Of a DNA stretch of 64,000 bases, positions 11,801 through 25,878 are shown piece after piece. The stretch is from Thamnaconus septentrionalis (Eukaryota; Chordata; Actinopteri; Tetraodontiformes; Monacanthidae). The notes under the pieces were generated by a model. That model was not told the DNA's origin. It saw only the letters and a program-made list of their open reading frames with translations, and ran no database searches. A program made the position numbers and the translations under genes. Position 1 is the stretch's first letter. Each line of letters starts with the position of its first letter. The stretch lies in assembly GCA_009823395.1 (NCBI GenBank), contig CM020511.1, forward strand, positions 16,090,001 to 16,154,000. The letters run 5' to 3'.

Positions 11801-14800
11801 AGGTGGCTCCGCCTACCCGAGTCTGACTCGCGTATGCCGCCGCCACGCCGGCGTCTCATGTTGAAGCGGTGAATTGCTCCTCTGACACCGATGTGAGCCG
11901 CTCTTTCAATCTCCCGGCCGTCACAACGGCGTAATGCGCCAGTGGAGAAGGAGAACGCCGCAACAGGGTCCCACCTGGTTGTGCAAAAACACTCGTCAGG
12001 CGTTTGTCAGTCACGCACGCCCTGCACGCCCCGTCACATGTAGGCCACGCTTAGAACGGAGGCACCGACAAAGAACTTTCCCACCGCACATTCAGGGTTT
12101 ACACAAGCAACTGAGAATGCCGTAGTTTGCATAGTTGCGTAGTTGGTGATGCTCCATCGGCACGATGTGTGCATGAGACTGGTTACAAAGAAACCAGACA
12201 ACAATGTGGAAGTCAGTCGTGAAAGAAGCCTCGCACAACCGCACATTTTTACTGCGTTGTTGCGATCTGACTGATACACTCATCAGATTCGTGAGGACAA
12301 AATGAAAGGAATTTTTTGTGAGCCATTAGAGTACTGCATTCTCCGGTTCTGCACTCTGCGTGGAAAGGAGGGCGCATCATTGAAAGACTGCATTCTGGAA
12401 CGGACTGCTGAATATTTGCAATTCCCAGAGCGTTTTCATGTAAAGGAACGGCAACAAATGCGGAAACGGCTGCCGGGAAAACAAGGCTATGGTCGGTTTG
12501 CATTCTTCACTGAATCAGCTCCTTGTGCCTGCCAGCTCTTCAGTGCACTCTTTTTTTTTTTTTTTGCGCCTTAAGCTTTAGCTGTATTGATTCAAGAAAA
12601 AATATCCTGTATTTAAAAATCCTAAAGAGAGGAGATGTGGAGCTCCCCAGACCCCGAAGAGTTATGGCCGGGCATGAGGTGGATATTAAAGTCATCTAAA
12701 CTCAATTTACCCACCAGTGTGTTTGAAATAGACTTATACTCAGGTGTTTGGCCTGACATAAATCTTTACCGCAAACGTTGACAGCCCAGAGTATGGATGA
12801 GAAGAAAAAGAGCATTTTTCTTCTCTCTTCTCCCTTTATTTTTTTATTAATTTGTACTGATTGCCCTCTTTACGGGGACCTCAAACTTTTGAAGCACGCA
12901 CACGGCCTATTTATTCACCTTTTTCGTATCTTAATGCACCACTTAACCAGAGTGCTTGGCGCTCTCAAATAAAACTTCAAGGAAAGCACTTCCAGCCGGC
13001 AGACTCAACGTTCCCCAAGTGTTGTGCCGTCTTTGGAATTCACAGCACATTGCCTACATGTGTCAAATGATTCTAGGCTAATGAACTTGTTAAACGCTGC
13101 ACTCTCGCAGCCGTCCTCCTGCATGCGTGCGTGTCCCACCAGCATGGATGATGAAAAATAAGGGGAGGACGAGTGACAAGACGGCCTCGCTAGATCAGTG
13201 TTGATGGTGGAAGGACAAATGGAGGCCAGCTTATTGTACGGACATGTAGAGACAAACAACCTCAGATGGACTTTGAGACACGGGCCATGTGGATGTACAA
13301 CTGATTTATATACCCTGTACATGCTCACTGACGTGGTTGTGTGCAGATGCAATCTGTCCTGTCCTGAGTGAGAGTGCTGTTGATGTCAAACAGCGAGCCC
13401 CCTCGAGAGGCGATGCCGTTGGCCACGGAAATGAAAACGGCGGTGACGTCGCATCCTCCCTCTCTCCGCCTCCTCAGCTGCCCAACCAGCAGAAAGGGCC
13501 CGCCACTTTTTCCAAAAGTGATGGCAGAAAACTGTACGAAAGATTGCTTCGAAGGCGACCCGCTGGATTTTCCCCGGGAGTCCGGCATCATATATGTACT
13601 CGAAATTTCCCTTGCTCGCTCAGTGGGTGTTCACCGCCTCGCTCAGGGGACCAGGGAGGGGGCGGAGAGGTGGGGCTCCGAAGCCTCTTTGTTTTTGGTG
13701 TGCCTGCAGTGCTCAGCTGCGCCCTCAAGAGGTGTGTAAAATCGATTAGAGCCACTTTAAGGATGAAGGAGTCTAGATTTGCTTATTGAGGGTTTTGTTT
13801 CATTACATAAAGTCTTAAAAGAGACAATTTGCAGCGGTTATGAAATACATGAAATAACACTAAATACATATCCAGTATCTTCAGGTACATTCGGGTCCAA
13901 GGTTTTTCTTAGACGTATGTCAAGTGATTCTGTTAAGGATAGTGTTGGAAAATTCATTGTGGTTAATATATTATTCTGTATTTGTTTTTTATGCAATATA
14001 ATTGTCCTTGTTTTCAGCCTTTAGAGATATAGTCAGGAATAAGCAACAGTATTGGTCAGTGATCCAACAGCTCGCTGGTCACTGGGGCTCTTTTTGGACA
14101 CTATGACCATCTTGCAAGGACTTTCCGCCACTCAGTAAAAACCAGTTTTGCAGTTTATTTTCCCTCATGCATGCACGGAAAACACACACACGCACTTACA
14201 CACACAAACCGTGCTCGGCTTGTGTGTCTGTGGGCGGGTTTTCATTAACCTTCAATTTGTGCAAATTGAAATTGGGTATAAGAAATATGCCTGATGGAAG
14301 CAAATCACTTTTGGAAAAACTCCCATTTATCACACACACAAAAAATGATTTTTCATGCCGACATGAAGCAGTGTTACAGGCAATCTGAGGGGGAAAAAAA
14401 TCTAAATTAGAATAGCCTTAGTTTTTTTATTCCTGCTTTTATTTTATTTTCACTTTCATTTGTCACAAAACGCATGAGCCGCCAAAGCAATATAACCCAG
14501 ATAAATGAAGAGTGGAGCCGTCAGCGTGGAGCCACACAAAGCTGTGCACCAACTGCAGCATGTTGCAGTCAGTCAGTGTCACTCGTCACTCGTCAATAGT
14601 GTGTAGAAAAAAAGTGCAGAAAATATCTGAAACCTTTTTGCTTCGTGTCTGAGAGACTGTTGCTGCGCTTTATACAAGATAATTTTTTGAAAGCGTGGGT
14701 ATTTTAATAAAGTCACTATATGGCACAGTTAAACCGATACTTTTTGCAATACTCACACATGCCTGCACGCTGTCAAATGCACAGACGCACAGAGGCAGCA

Positions 14801-15542
14801 CCAATGTACACACAGATGTTGTCGGGCCTGCCAAGATTTTGGCTTTTCATTTCTCACTGCCGTCTCCCCCTGTGTCTCGACAGTTTGGAAAACACTTTCA
14901 CTTTCAGCGGCCCTTCTGTTCTGTGTGCATCGCGCCCTCGGGGAAAATAAAATCCAGACTTCTGTTGGAGAAAAGATCCCACGGAGGAAGCGCGAGAACA
15001 GAAAAATAGTCCTGAAAGAATTGTCATTGTGAAAGTTTGGCGAGGAAAAACAAACATCACAAGAGACGGTTGCCTTAAAATTATTTTTTTTTTTTGTTTT
15101 GCCTATCAGCAGTCATAAACAAACAAGTGCACAGTTTTCTGAAAATTGTTTTTTTCACATGTTTCTGAAATGTGCAAAATATGCGGGGGGGGAAATGCAG
15201 CCGGAGTGTTGGCACATGCAGTGCTCTTGACTGACTGTGGACGGCAGCAAAAGAAATCCCAAAACGTTGGAAGATCCAAAAAAAAAGGCTGAGAGTCGAC
15301 TGAGGGAGATCAAACCTGTCGCCTGAGCGTCGCAAAAAAATAAAAATAAAAAGAATGTATGCGATTCTTCTTCCCAGCGAAGTCCTTTTCTGCTGTTGCC
15401 TTCAGGGATCATCACAGCAAAACTGATTCCAGTTGAGTTCAGTGTGGCAGAGGAGGCCCATCCTGGCGCAACACCAGCATTTAACCAGGGTTGGTTACCA
15501 GCAATGTGTCTGTGAGGGTTCTCAGTCATCCATGATGACTGA

Positions 15543-15895
15543 GAAAAATGATGTAACATTCCATGAGAGGGAGTGCTAGCTGTGCTGTGCTGTGTTGCTG
15601 TCATAATGACTGTAACGCAGGTGTGGGCCTGTGAGAGAGTCCAGGTCACACCAATATGCAGCCTGCAGGGGGCACTCCGCAGGTGACCTTCTGTACTGGT
15701 AACGTAGAAGATTTCATTTGGGGCAACTGGACTTGTTCTTGCGACCTTGAAGACGTTTCCCCTTCTCATCTTCAGAAGTGAAGAAGCCTTTCTGATGATG
15801 AACATCTTCAAGATCGCCAGCACAAGTCCAGTTGCCCCAAATAAAATCTTCTATGTTACCAGTACAGAAGGTCACCTGCGGATGTTACATCATTT
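15543..15895. repeat. Foldback (long inverted repeat) element
   Basis: Left arm 15678-about 15755 begins ccgcaggtgaccttctgtac; right arm about 15804-15881 ends cagtacagaaggtcacctgc plus gg. They are near-perfect reverse complements around a loop of about 50 bp. Outer arms also match: aaaaatgatgtaacatt at about 15544-15560 pairs with atgttacatcattttt at about 15882-15897, so the left side carries about 117 extra bases. The loop contains tcttcagaagtgaagaag, a phrase seen in fish interspersed repeats. The family is not identified. Confidence 0.7.
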
Positions 15896-16200
15896 TTATT
15901 TTATATAACATCCATCCAGATATATCAGGTGGAAAATTAAAGACCGAGAGAAATCGAGTCTCTTTACCTCTGCGTTAAGCCCACAACCAAATTCCACGGA
16001 ACGCTTTCACTATCTCCCCGGTTGCCGCGGAGGGTAACGGAATATGAAAAGCGCTCGCTCAGAACCATCTGCTCGGCTGGGATCCTCTGCCAGCGCGCTT
16101 CAAGCGTTCAAATAGTTTTGATGTGTCTCGCGTGTCCTTGGTCGAGGGGTTAAGCGCAGGTCGATGTTATTCCAACCAGACGCCCGCGCTGGAACCGTCG

Positions 16201-16539
<339 letters not shown>

Positions 16540-17120
16540 GCGCGAGTGTCCCGGGCGAGGGCAGAACAGGACATTCTGCACTTTTTCTCGCTCCTGCGCT
16601 CGGCTCGGCTTCGATTCGTCATCTGATCTGTTATCAATACGTCCTGCGACCGCGTCGACACAATGGCAGATTGTGGCGGCCATCTGGACGTTTGGAGCGC
16701 CCAGGCCGCGTTCCAGGGTGAGACGTGCCATATTGAAAGGCACGGCATTGTAATTTGACATTTCCCGCCCCTCCTCCCACCCCCACCTCCCCGTCTCTCC
16801 CTCCCTCTCCCCCCTTCTCTCGCCCATCACTGAATGTGACGGCGTGCGCCGAGTCTGCGGCGCCGTATTTGTTTTCCACATTCTGAGAAGCAGACGTCTG
16901 CGAACTTAGTCAGGCAGTTATTTCTCTCACTCACTGTCGTTCCTTTCGCCAACTCGCTCGCTCCCCCCCCTCTCTGTCCTACACACACACACTCGACGCA
17001 CACACAGAAAAAAAATGCAAAACTCAAAAAGGCTTAAAAGTTTTTCACAATCTGTCAGTGTTGATGCCGCATCAGAACATCCTTGTAAATTCTCATTCAC
17101 TTCAGGCAAACACGCCCGCA

Positions 17121-17123
<3 letters not shown>

Positions 17124-17160
<37 letters not shown>
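17124..17160. repeat. (CA)n microsatellite
   Basis: It has about 18 CA units in a wider CA/CG-rich neighbourhood that continues to about 17312. Confidence 0.95.
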
Positions 17161-17164
<4 letters not shown>

Positions 17165-19353
17165 TATGCAGTACTTGCAGTGAACTGTACCCGCATCTTT
17201 TTGTATATTCAGAATGTGTCCAGGCGTGCTCAGTCACACATACACTGTAGGTGTTTATAGTCGCACACACACACACGTAAACACGAACACACACGAACAC
17301 ACACGCAGACGCACACCAAGTTAGAGTCGCCCAAGTCAACAAAGATGCTGGTTTTGCCAGATGGTGCGTGCAATGTGTGCGTGATTACCACTCGGCTGTT
17401 TTGATCCATGATGTTGCCTTGCGTGTGAGTCCTCACGTGTGTTCGTCTTTGCTGTATCTGCGTGGGCGACTAGTCCAGCTTTTGTTTTATCCAGTGTCTC
17501 TCTCTGTCTTTTTTATTGCCATTTTTCTTTGTCTTTTTAATTCTGTGCCCCCCCCAAAAAAAAAAAAACCCTGCAGGCCCCGCGACCTTGTTTCCCACCG
17601 GCCACCACACAACTCGGAGTAAGGGGAGGTTGGGCGGTAGGGGGAACAAATAAAAACAAGAAACCAACCTAAGACAAATGAAACTTAATTTCGCCCGCAG
17701 TAACAGATCTATAAATACACCCAATCTGCCGCGCAGTCACGTCAGACGGAGCCTTTCATTCCTCGGATTCCTTGACGACGACGACGACGACGAGCGCCGC
17801 AGCTGTCGTGTCACGTATGATCGCAGCCTTTTAGGGCCCTTTCTTCTCCCTCACTGAAGTCTTCCAGTCCCCGCTGATCCTGATGCGCGGCTGTCAGGCG
17901 AGCTCGCCTCCCCCTCCCCCTCCCCCTCCTCCTCCTCTTCCTCTTCTTCTCACTCACGGCGGCGGCGGGCTGACACACACTCCTGACGGTGACAACTAAA
18001 TGATCTCTTCTTTATTAAACACCTCTTACTCTCTCTATCGCTCCCCGACTATCTGCACCCCCCCGCCGCCCCTCCCGCCTCCGCTGTCTCCTTTTATCTC
18101 CTGACTGACTGACTGCTCCGCCCCTCCCCCTCCTCCCACTCCCAGCGTCACCCCGGCCTCTTCTGTCACAGGGCTTCCGCCCTCGTACGTCGTCGCCCCC
18201 CTCCACCTCCCCCGACACCTCGACAGGCTAGCGGGGAATCCGCCGCCGTCCCTCACCTGCGGCCGGCAGCCAGCCAGCCAGCCAGCCAGCCAACCAGCTC
18301 GTCAGTCGACTCGACGCCAGTCAGTCACGGCGGCGCTGCTCGCGACGTTAAAAAAAAAAAAAAAAAAAAAAGAAATCCTCCCATCCGCAGAGCCAAATAG
18401 CCGTCCAGGCTTTTCTCCCCCTCTTTGTCCTCCGTCTCCCCTCGGTTTTCCCCTTTCATTTCTTCCCTCGTCCCTCCGCCATACCCGCTCATCACCCCCA
18501 CCCTCCCCCACCACCACCACCTCAGTTGCCTGTCTGCCTGTTTCACGCTCATCTCTTTTAGAGGGAGACTGAAAGACCCGGCTGATAAGGAACATTATTA
18601 ACTTCTTTCTGAGAACACAGAGCCGGAGAAATGGAAGGCGGATGGAAGGGAAGGGAATGAGGGTGGCGGGAGGCGTGTAGGGGAAGTGAGGGACGGAGGC
18701 TATGAGAGTTCGGTGCGAAGAAAAGGCAGCGAGGTAGCAACACGGAGGAGGGGGACGGTGAGAAAGCCCTGATGCAGAGAAAAGACGGAGAGAAAAGATA
18801 GATAAACAGGAGTGCGGAGGTGGAGGTGGTGTGCTGCCCCCCTCTCCCCCCTTCTCCTCACCTCCTCCGGACCCTCCACGCAGACCCGGGTGCCGTACAG
18901 ATGCCTGGCTGTTATCGTCGTTTACGAGACAGTTGGGTCTGAGCTGCACGGCCTCGGGGTGGGATTTGAGACAAATAAAGGCAGAATGGATGGGTTTTTA
19001 TTTTAAAATGGGATAAAGTGGAGCCCATTACCCGTTACCCCAACACTCGCGCGGGCCAGCTGCGCTCCGTGTTTGTTTTTGCCATTTTTTATTTACCTAA
19101 ATTTTTCCCCGCCCGTCCTTTTATACCAGATCTGACATTTCTAAATCTCATTAATATGTTTTACACAACGTTTTTGGTGCAGCAACGGTGGCGGCGGCTG
19201 CTGCAGCCGGTGCCAGCGCTGGCACAGCAGCACACTCATCATGGTGACAAGGAATGGCTGATGAAAAGACCGAGGAGAATTTCATCAGATGGAAAGACAA
19301 AAGGTGGATGTGTCATTTGTAATGGTTGCTTTCTTTCACTTTTGTTTTTGCAG

Positions 19354-19412
19354 ATATGGAAAGATCGTGTCGACAAAGGCTATCCTGGACAAGAACACCA
19401 ATCAGTGTAAAG
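19354..19412 (+). CDS. rbms3: rbms3 exon (middle of RRM1)
   Basis: This is a 59-nt exon. The acceptor is ttgtttttgcag|atatgg and the donor is AAAG|GTGAGT at 19413. Its first base completes the Pro codon left by the previous exon, and the frame then reads YGKIVSTKAILDKNTNQCK plus one base of Gly. This is the helix-1 to beta-3 part of RRM1. The string KNTNQCKG is the best single discriminator for RBMS3, since RBMS1 and RBMS2 read KTTNKCKG as I recall them. Exon length, phase and sequence all fit its neighbours, although 9.9-11.9 kb introns separate them. No other gene lies nearby. Confidence 0.93.
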
Positions 19413-20405
19413 GTGAGTCGCAGTCAATTAATTGAATCTCTGGTTGTGACTGTTGGGTTTTTATATGTCCCATATTATACCTATTTTCAGAAAAACACCT
19501 CAATATATCTCCAGGAAACGGCTTATTATTACTATCATCATCAGTTATAGCTTCCTGCTAAAAAACAATTTTTCGTTTTATGTTTCTACATTTCTGGAGG
19601 GAGACAAAACAATGCAGCTGTGAGTCAGAGAGGAGAAGTAAAGTAAATCAAGCAGAATATTTAGCCTGAAAAGCGAAAAACTCTGTTATGAGACATTTTT
19701 CACACATCCACAGAATGAATAATACCAAATAGAAGAATTGCACACCGTAGTGATCAATTTCTTTTCTGTTTTTGTTTTTACTGTCTGCGACAGCCTGAGG
19801 AAAAGAAAAACGCCTAAAAATGTGTGATGTCAAAATCAAACAAATGACTCTTCTCGGGCTCCGTGTCGGCCATGTAATGAGCGCATGTTTGCCTCTCGAC
19901 TCTGACTAAGTGTTTCCTTTCGGCTCCGTCGTTCCACTCGGCGAATAACACAACGGCGAAATGAGCATGTCATCGTTTATCTAAATGACACACCGCTGGA
20001 GTATCTTTATTTTGATTTGCTTCTCTCGGTGAAGATGATTTCAGGATGGCAACCCAATGACTCTCGGAGTCAAGCGGCTTTTTGAAAGCAAGATGTTTGC
20101 ATTGTCGTCGCCGGGCGAATCAAAACCGGGCGAACGGCGCACAATGGGCGCAATGTGGTTCAAATATTCTCTGTGGTGAATGAGGCTCACTCAAGTGCCT
20201 TCTGATGAGAGTCTGCTTGATTGTTGGAGTGGTCTGAACAAAGCGCGAATCAATATGATTGTAGTCGTCTGCTTTTTGAAGAGGCACACAAGAGCATGTG
20301 TTCGCCGTGATTGCCGCTCATCTGCCAAGAACGAAGCTCCAAAGGTGCGCCGACGGTGGTTCAGGACAACAGCGTAAACGCCCTGTAATCAATGCCTCGG
20401 CGTCA

Positions 20406-20406
20406 A

Positions 20407-20446
<40 letters not shown>
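20406..20446. repeat. (CAGC)n tetranucleotide repeat
   Basis: It has about ten CAGC units. A shorter relative occurs at 18266-18294. Confidence 0.95.
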
Positions 20447-20451
<5 letters not shown>

Positions 20452-22089
20452 CAGGAAATGCCGGCCTGATTGATAACAATGAGAGAAAAGGTGCTCATGC
20501 AAATCTTCAGACTTCATTTGCGACAATCATTTGGGACAGAGATTTTTGAATAAATGACTGTAGCTTGACTTCCACACCTCACTGACTGCGTTTGCATGGA
20601 CCCTATCATCCTATCATCCCCATAGTGTCTATATATAATATATATGCATACATACAGACATTCACACATACAACACATAGTCATTTGTTTGTATCCTTGA
20701 GATAACCAATGTATTCGTCTTATTTGCAAAGCGCTCCATAAATATTCAACAATAACATTTATACTGAACGTTTCGGCATCATTTACTGAAACAAGCCGAT
20801 GCCACTCAGGCTGTTGCTCTCAACAGGGTTGGCTAAGAAAAGCAAATGCATTACTTTGACCCCTTTGTCCTGAATAGAAACAAAAGTTTGCAAGAGTGAA
20901 CAACACGAGTTGGAGCAGTGCGGTGCGTCTTTTGTCGTCTGATGTGGCTGATGATTAGAATTTCATCCTCTGTGCCTCATGCTAATCTCTCTTGGATTTC
21001 TGTCAGTCACATCCAAAAGTTTATTTTTTTAAAAGAAACTCGATGCTGCCACTAATAGACATGAAACTCGGCGATTCAGTAATTAACGAGTCATCAGACG
21101 GCATCAGACATTATCCAACGGCTCCAGACTCAAGCAGCTGCTTGACAGCCTGGCGCCTTCAATTTCGGTTTTGTGAGCTAACGCGGCCGAGCTAGAAATT
21201 AAGGCAGCGTGTGCATTTGAATTTGAAGATTGCGAGTGATCTGTGATGACCTTCAGCAAGTCTATTCTTGCCAAACGGCCTCCTGTGTCTGAGTGAAGAG
21301 TAATCTTTACATATTCCCATTCAGGCATTTATGAATAGCAAATATACAAAGGAAGCTAATAAAATCAGCTAATGCATTGAAAGACATGAATGCTGCAGCT
21401 GCACTGCAGTAGCACTGGAATTTTATTTTATTTTTTTCAAAGGCTGTGGCCCTCGTAAGCAATTTCACTGCTTGCGATGTGGAATTTATACATCTCTTAG
21501 CCAGTCGTTAACTCACAATGATGGAGTTTCATTATCAGTCGACCATTAGAATGCCTTACAAGCGGATAAGTGTAGGTTTGATTGCAGAGGCATACAGGGA
21601 GGACAAGATAAGTGCCTGGCGTGACTAAGAGAGCACAAATTGGCATGGGGAGTCCTCATGGAGAGGGAAGGACGGAGGGTGGGAGGGATTGATGAGTGGC
21701 GAAGCACAGGGAGGTGATGGGAGGGGCTAAAAATAACCAGGGGCTGTCGGAAAAGGAAGGGGACCCTTTGAAACAGATGATTTGGCGGACGGCCTCTTCT
21801 TTTCAGGAATGTCTTGCAGAGATGGGAGAGATGTGAGGACAGCGTGCCAGAGCTTGACTGACAGGTAAATAAAGAGATTCCCCGTCGCTGTCGGCCAGGA
21901 TTGTGTTCAGTTACTCGGCGCACTGCCGCTGTCAGATATCATTCCAGTTTGAGTGCAAGTGTTGGGTCACTTTAAGGTTCACTGTGTAACTTTCAAAAGG
22001 ATATGTTGGCTTGAAATTGAATAGAAAGTTTTGTTTTGACGAAAATATGCACACTACACCTTGCTTGTACTACTGCTTAGCGCTGGATC

Positions 22090-22448
22090 TAACATGGCGG
22101 TCCATTCATTTCAATGGAGTTGCTCAACGAAGAAAGAATTTGCTGTTTCGAATTGGTTTTCTGGTTACTTTCACATTATGCGGCCCATAGAGCATGCACA
22201 GTAGTGTCACCTCCCATCATGCTGCTGTGACTCCCATGATGCATCAGAACGCAACAGCCAATCAGAACAAGCCGAGGCACACTCAGAAGGCGTTTTCTGT
22301 TCCCAAAAATAATTTTACAATGGTCAAAAGTCCATGACTTAAATATATACAATAAAAGATAGATGCAATCCAGTCTATGGTAAATTTTATTTTTGGCTGC
22401 AGTACCTCAAATGGACACTGGAAAAAAAATTGTCACACTATCATATTG
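22090..22448 (-). mobile_element. MITE-like repeat, copy 2 (inverted)
   Basis: This is the reverse complement of the element at 4669-5069. On the + strand it begins taacatggcggtccattcat and ends tcatattg. It shares the cattcatttcaatggagttg block, the tgcggcccatagagcatgc block, ttggctgcagtacctcaa and the general order of segments. The TIRs are degraded by several substitutions, so it is probably older than copy 1. Confidence 0.65.
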
Positions 22449-24374
22449 TAAGTCCTGATCCAGGTCTTATAATAAACCCATGGTCTCCAGTCAGTCTGTC
22501 CCCGACCTCTGACCTCAGACATCGACAAGGAATTTTCCTACACACAACTGCCCCTCACTGGAGAATGTCTTTTTCCGAGTCTTTTCAATGTAAATCCTAG
22601 AAATCCCAGTAGATCAGCAGCGTGTGAAATAGTCAGACCAGCCCGTCTGGCACCAACAACCATGTCACTTGAATCCCTTTGAGGTTCAGCAAATCGTCCT
22701 GAGGTACGGTTCTAAATGCATTGGGTTCCCACTGTGTGATTCGCTATTTGTGCTAACAAGCAATTAAACCTTGTACCTAATGACGTTGCCCGGTGTACAT
22801 TTTTGTAACGTGGGGTCTCTAAGTATGAATGATTCAGCTAATGACATGCATTTATGTTTACTTGAAGACAGTTTATTACTAAGTAGGAACCATAGGTCAA
22901 TCAATGACAGTGGACATAGAAAAAGAGACAAATAAATGACTGCAGAAGAGACCCTGTGGATGCTGCACAGCTTCTCCGAAAGGCAATTATTAGATATAGT
23001 TACAGCAAATGTGTTATCTGGGAAATCAGTTCTCGCCTCAGTAGCATCAGCTCTTGCTTTGTCCTCTCCCCTAATATCATTTATTTCCCCCCATAAGTCC
23101 CCAGCTTTGTTGCCGGCTCAATGTTAAATACACTGACAGTTTTCTAGTTAGCAGTGTGTGGAGCTCTGGGGGACGGAGAGGGCAGCGGGCGCAGGGCGCA
23201 GGAAGGCAGGAAGGCTGCAGGAGGAAACCACTTTAGATTGTGAAGGATTTCCATTTCCCAAAGACAAGCCTCCTCCCTCGCGCTGTCTCTGCGCCTCGAC
23301 TTGCTCGCTCGCCCCTCGCTCTCCCCACTCTATTCTCCCTCCCTCTCTTACTCTGCCTCCGACTCACTGCCTCCACTAATTCCTTCTTCGCTCCATCTCT
23401 CCTTCTCCCTCTGTACTCGGTTAGCCCATTCTAATGGCCCAAGGCCAGGAACTCTGGGAGCTCAGGAGATTAGATGAGAGCTGTGAGCGTGTGTGTGTGT
23501 GTGTGTGTGTTCGCGTGCGTGTGAGGGAGACACAGAGAAAGTACTCATGGCTATCTGTTTCCATCTGCGCACATTTAAGTGTGTATTCATGTATTTATGT
23601 GAGCCGCATTACTACTCCCCGACCCCCCACTCCTCCTCCATTCACAAGTAAAATATTTGCCAGGCCTGACTGAGCAGGATGAAAATTTCATCCCAGCATC
23701 ATCACAAGGCCACAGATGGCTGGAATGGGGCACAAATGTGAACGGTTGTGTGTATCCGAGATGTAATTTTCAGCTGCCGTTTGCATCCTTATAGCCGTCT
23801 TTAGCGCAGCTGGCGCTCTGTAAATGCACAGGAAATGATTCATTTAAAAAAATAAAACCAACTAAAGGTTTAAAAAAAAGTTTATAAGTAATTTGAAAAC
23901 CGACAAATTCCCCGGTGGCTCAGATGAGCTGTTCTCCTCCCGCCGTCCAGCCATCTTGGCTGGCGGGCACCTGCCGACAGACTCAACAAGCCTCCATCGC
24001 GCCGAGACGTCCTTGAGTGAGCGAATTAATTCGCGCCGGCTCCAGGGGTGTGTGCGGTCGCAGATACTTGACCTGTGACCTCCCTGGAGAAAGGAGCAAA
24101 TAAATGTTCGGGAAACACAGATCTCTCCCTGAGTGATGGCTCCAGTCTAAGGGAACGGCGGATATCAAGGCCATCAATCCGGGGTTGGTCCATCACATGA
24201 GAACTTGGGAATAAAAAAATCCCTATCTCTATCATTCATGTCTCTGGAGCAAGGGGATGTTATGATGGATTTTTTTTTTTTCCCCTGGCCAGTGCATGAC
24301 GTCTTTATATGCAGACCTGCCAACCTGTGCACATTTTTGCATAGCTGGTATATGACTTCTAAAATACAAAACAC

Positions 24375-25878
24375 AGGCACATCTCATTCTACTTAATGAA
24401 GTATTGATTAGGTGATCACCTGCACAAAATCTTGTTTAGCAAGGAAAAGAATAAAAACCACCTGCTATGGTCATCACTACCCTCTTGCAATAGGACCAGC
24501 TGGATGGTAAAAACAGTGTTAGTAGTACTTCAAAAGTAATTGCAATCAAAAAAATAACTACTGACCATGCCAAAAGAGTTGAAAAAAAAACATGTTTTGA
24601 GTGAGGAAAAGAAAGGTTCAATTCTGGTTTCACTGGCAGAGGGATACAGTTAGCGTCAGGTTGCTTACATCCATAAAATTTCTAAGACAGCAGTTCATCA
24701 GAACAAGATCAAGCAGCAGACATTGTGGACAACAAAGCTGCAGGCTGGCAGAGGGCAACAACGACTCTCCACTGGCTAGGATGACCGTCAACTCATTCGA
24801 ATGTCACTCAGCAACCGTAAGATGGCATAAAGTGACTCACAAAAAGAATGGCAAATGGCAGCGGGGGTGAAGTGCACGGCAAGAATAGTTGGAAAAAGGC
24901 TCCTAGAGGCAGGGCTCAAGCCGTGTTAAGCTAGAAAAAAGCCCTTCATTAATGAGAAGCAAAGAAGAGCCAGGCTGAGGTTTGCAAAAGACCATGAGGA
25001 TTGGACCATAGAGGACTGGAGTAAGGTCATCTTCTCTGATGAGTCCAATTTTCAGCTTTTTCCAACACCTGGTCATTTAATGGTTAGACAGAGACCTGGA
25101 CAGGCCTACATGCCACAGGATCTCGCAGCCACCGTGAAATTTGGTGGAGGATCTGTGATGATCTGGGGGTGCTTTAGCAAGGCTGGAATCGGGCAGATTT
25201 GTCTTTGAGAAGGACACATCAATCAAGCCACGCACAAGGTCATCCTTGAAGAAAACTTGCTTCCTTCTGCTCTGATAATGTTCCCCAACTCTGAGGATTG
25301 TTTTTTCTAGCAGGACAATGCTCCATGCCACACAGTTAGGTCGATTAAGGTGTGGATGAAGGACCACCAGATCAAGACCCTGTCATGGCCAGCCCAATCT
25401 CCAGACCTGAACCCCATTGAAAACCTCTGGAATGTGATCAAGAGGAAGATGGATGGTCACAAGCCATCAAACAGAGCTGAGCTGCTTGAATTTTTGCGCC
25501 AGGGGTGGCATAAGAACACCCAACAGCAATGTGAAAGACTGGTGGAGAGCATGCCAAGACGCATGAAAGCTGAGATTAAAAATCAGCATTATTCCATCAA
25601 ATATTGATTTCTAAACTCTTCATAAGTTAAAATATTAGTATTGTGGTGTTTCAAAACAAATATAAACTTGGTCCCAAAACACTGCATCTTTTTTTGTTAT
25701 TTTGACCATTTGTCATTTTCTGCAAATGACGATATTTTTGTTTGGAATTTTGGATAAATGTTGTCAATAGTTTAAAGAATGAAACAAAAATTTTATTTTA
25801 CTCAAACACATGCCTATACATAGTAAAATCAGAAAAACTGATAATTTTGCAGTGGTCTCTTAAGTTTTTCCAGAGCTG
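24375..25878 (+). mobile_element. Tc1/mariner-type transposon relic, 5'-truncated
   Basis: The 3' end carries a TIR-like terminus ending ttaagtttttccagagctg immediately before TA (25879-25880), the Tc1 target dinucleotide. The matching left TIR is not found upstream, so the 5' boundary is approximate and the element is truncated. It holds the broken transposase gene at 24567-25607. The final 270 bp are AT-rich terminal sequence. Confidence 0.88.
24567..25607 (+). pseudogene. Tc1-family transposase pseudogene (DD34E)
   Basis: One frame runs from an ATG at 24567 to a TGA at 25605, 346 codons, the normal length of a Tc1 transposase (about 340 residues). Six in-frame stops interrupt it: 24651, 24777, 24828, 24927, 25206 and 25308. 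The catalytic triad is still readable: Asp at 25038 (FSDES context), Asp at 25314 (QDNAPCH context) and Glu at 25419 (SPDLNPIENLW context). The last two are spaced as DD34E. The N-terminal part shows the helix-turn-helix type region (KISKTAVHQ). No frameshift is needed to keep the whole alignment in one frame. It is not functional. It is unrelated to rbms3 apart from sitting in its intron. Confidence 0.92.

Noticed and set aside
13289..13789. Open frame of 166 codons on the + strand
   Set aside because: No recognisable domain, no splice or UTR context, mixed low-complexity composition; fits chance within an intron.
20406..20446. CRISPR-like direct repeats
   Set aside because: Four-base tandem units without spacers; an ordinary microsatellite in a eukaryotic genome.
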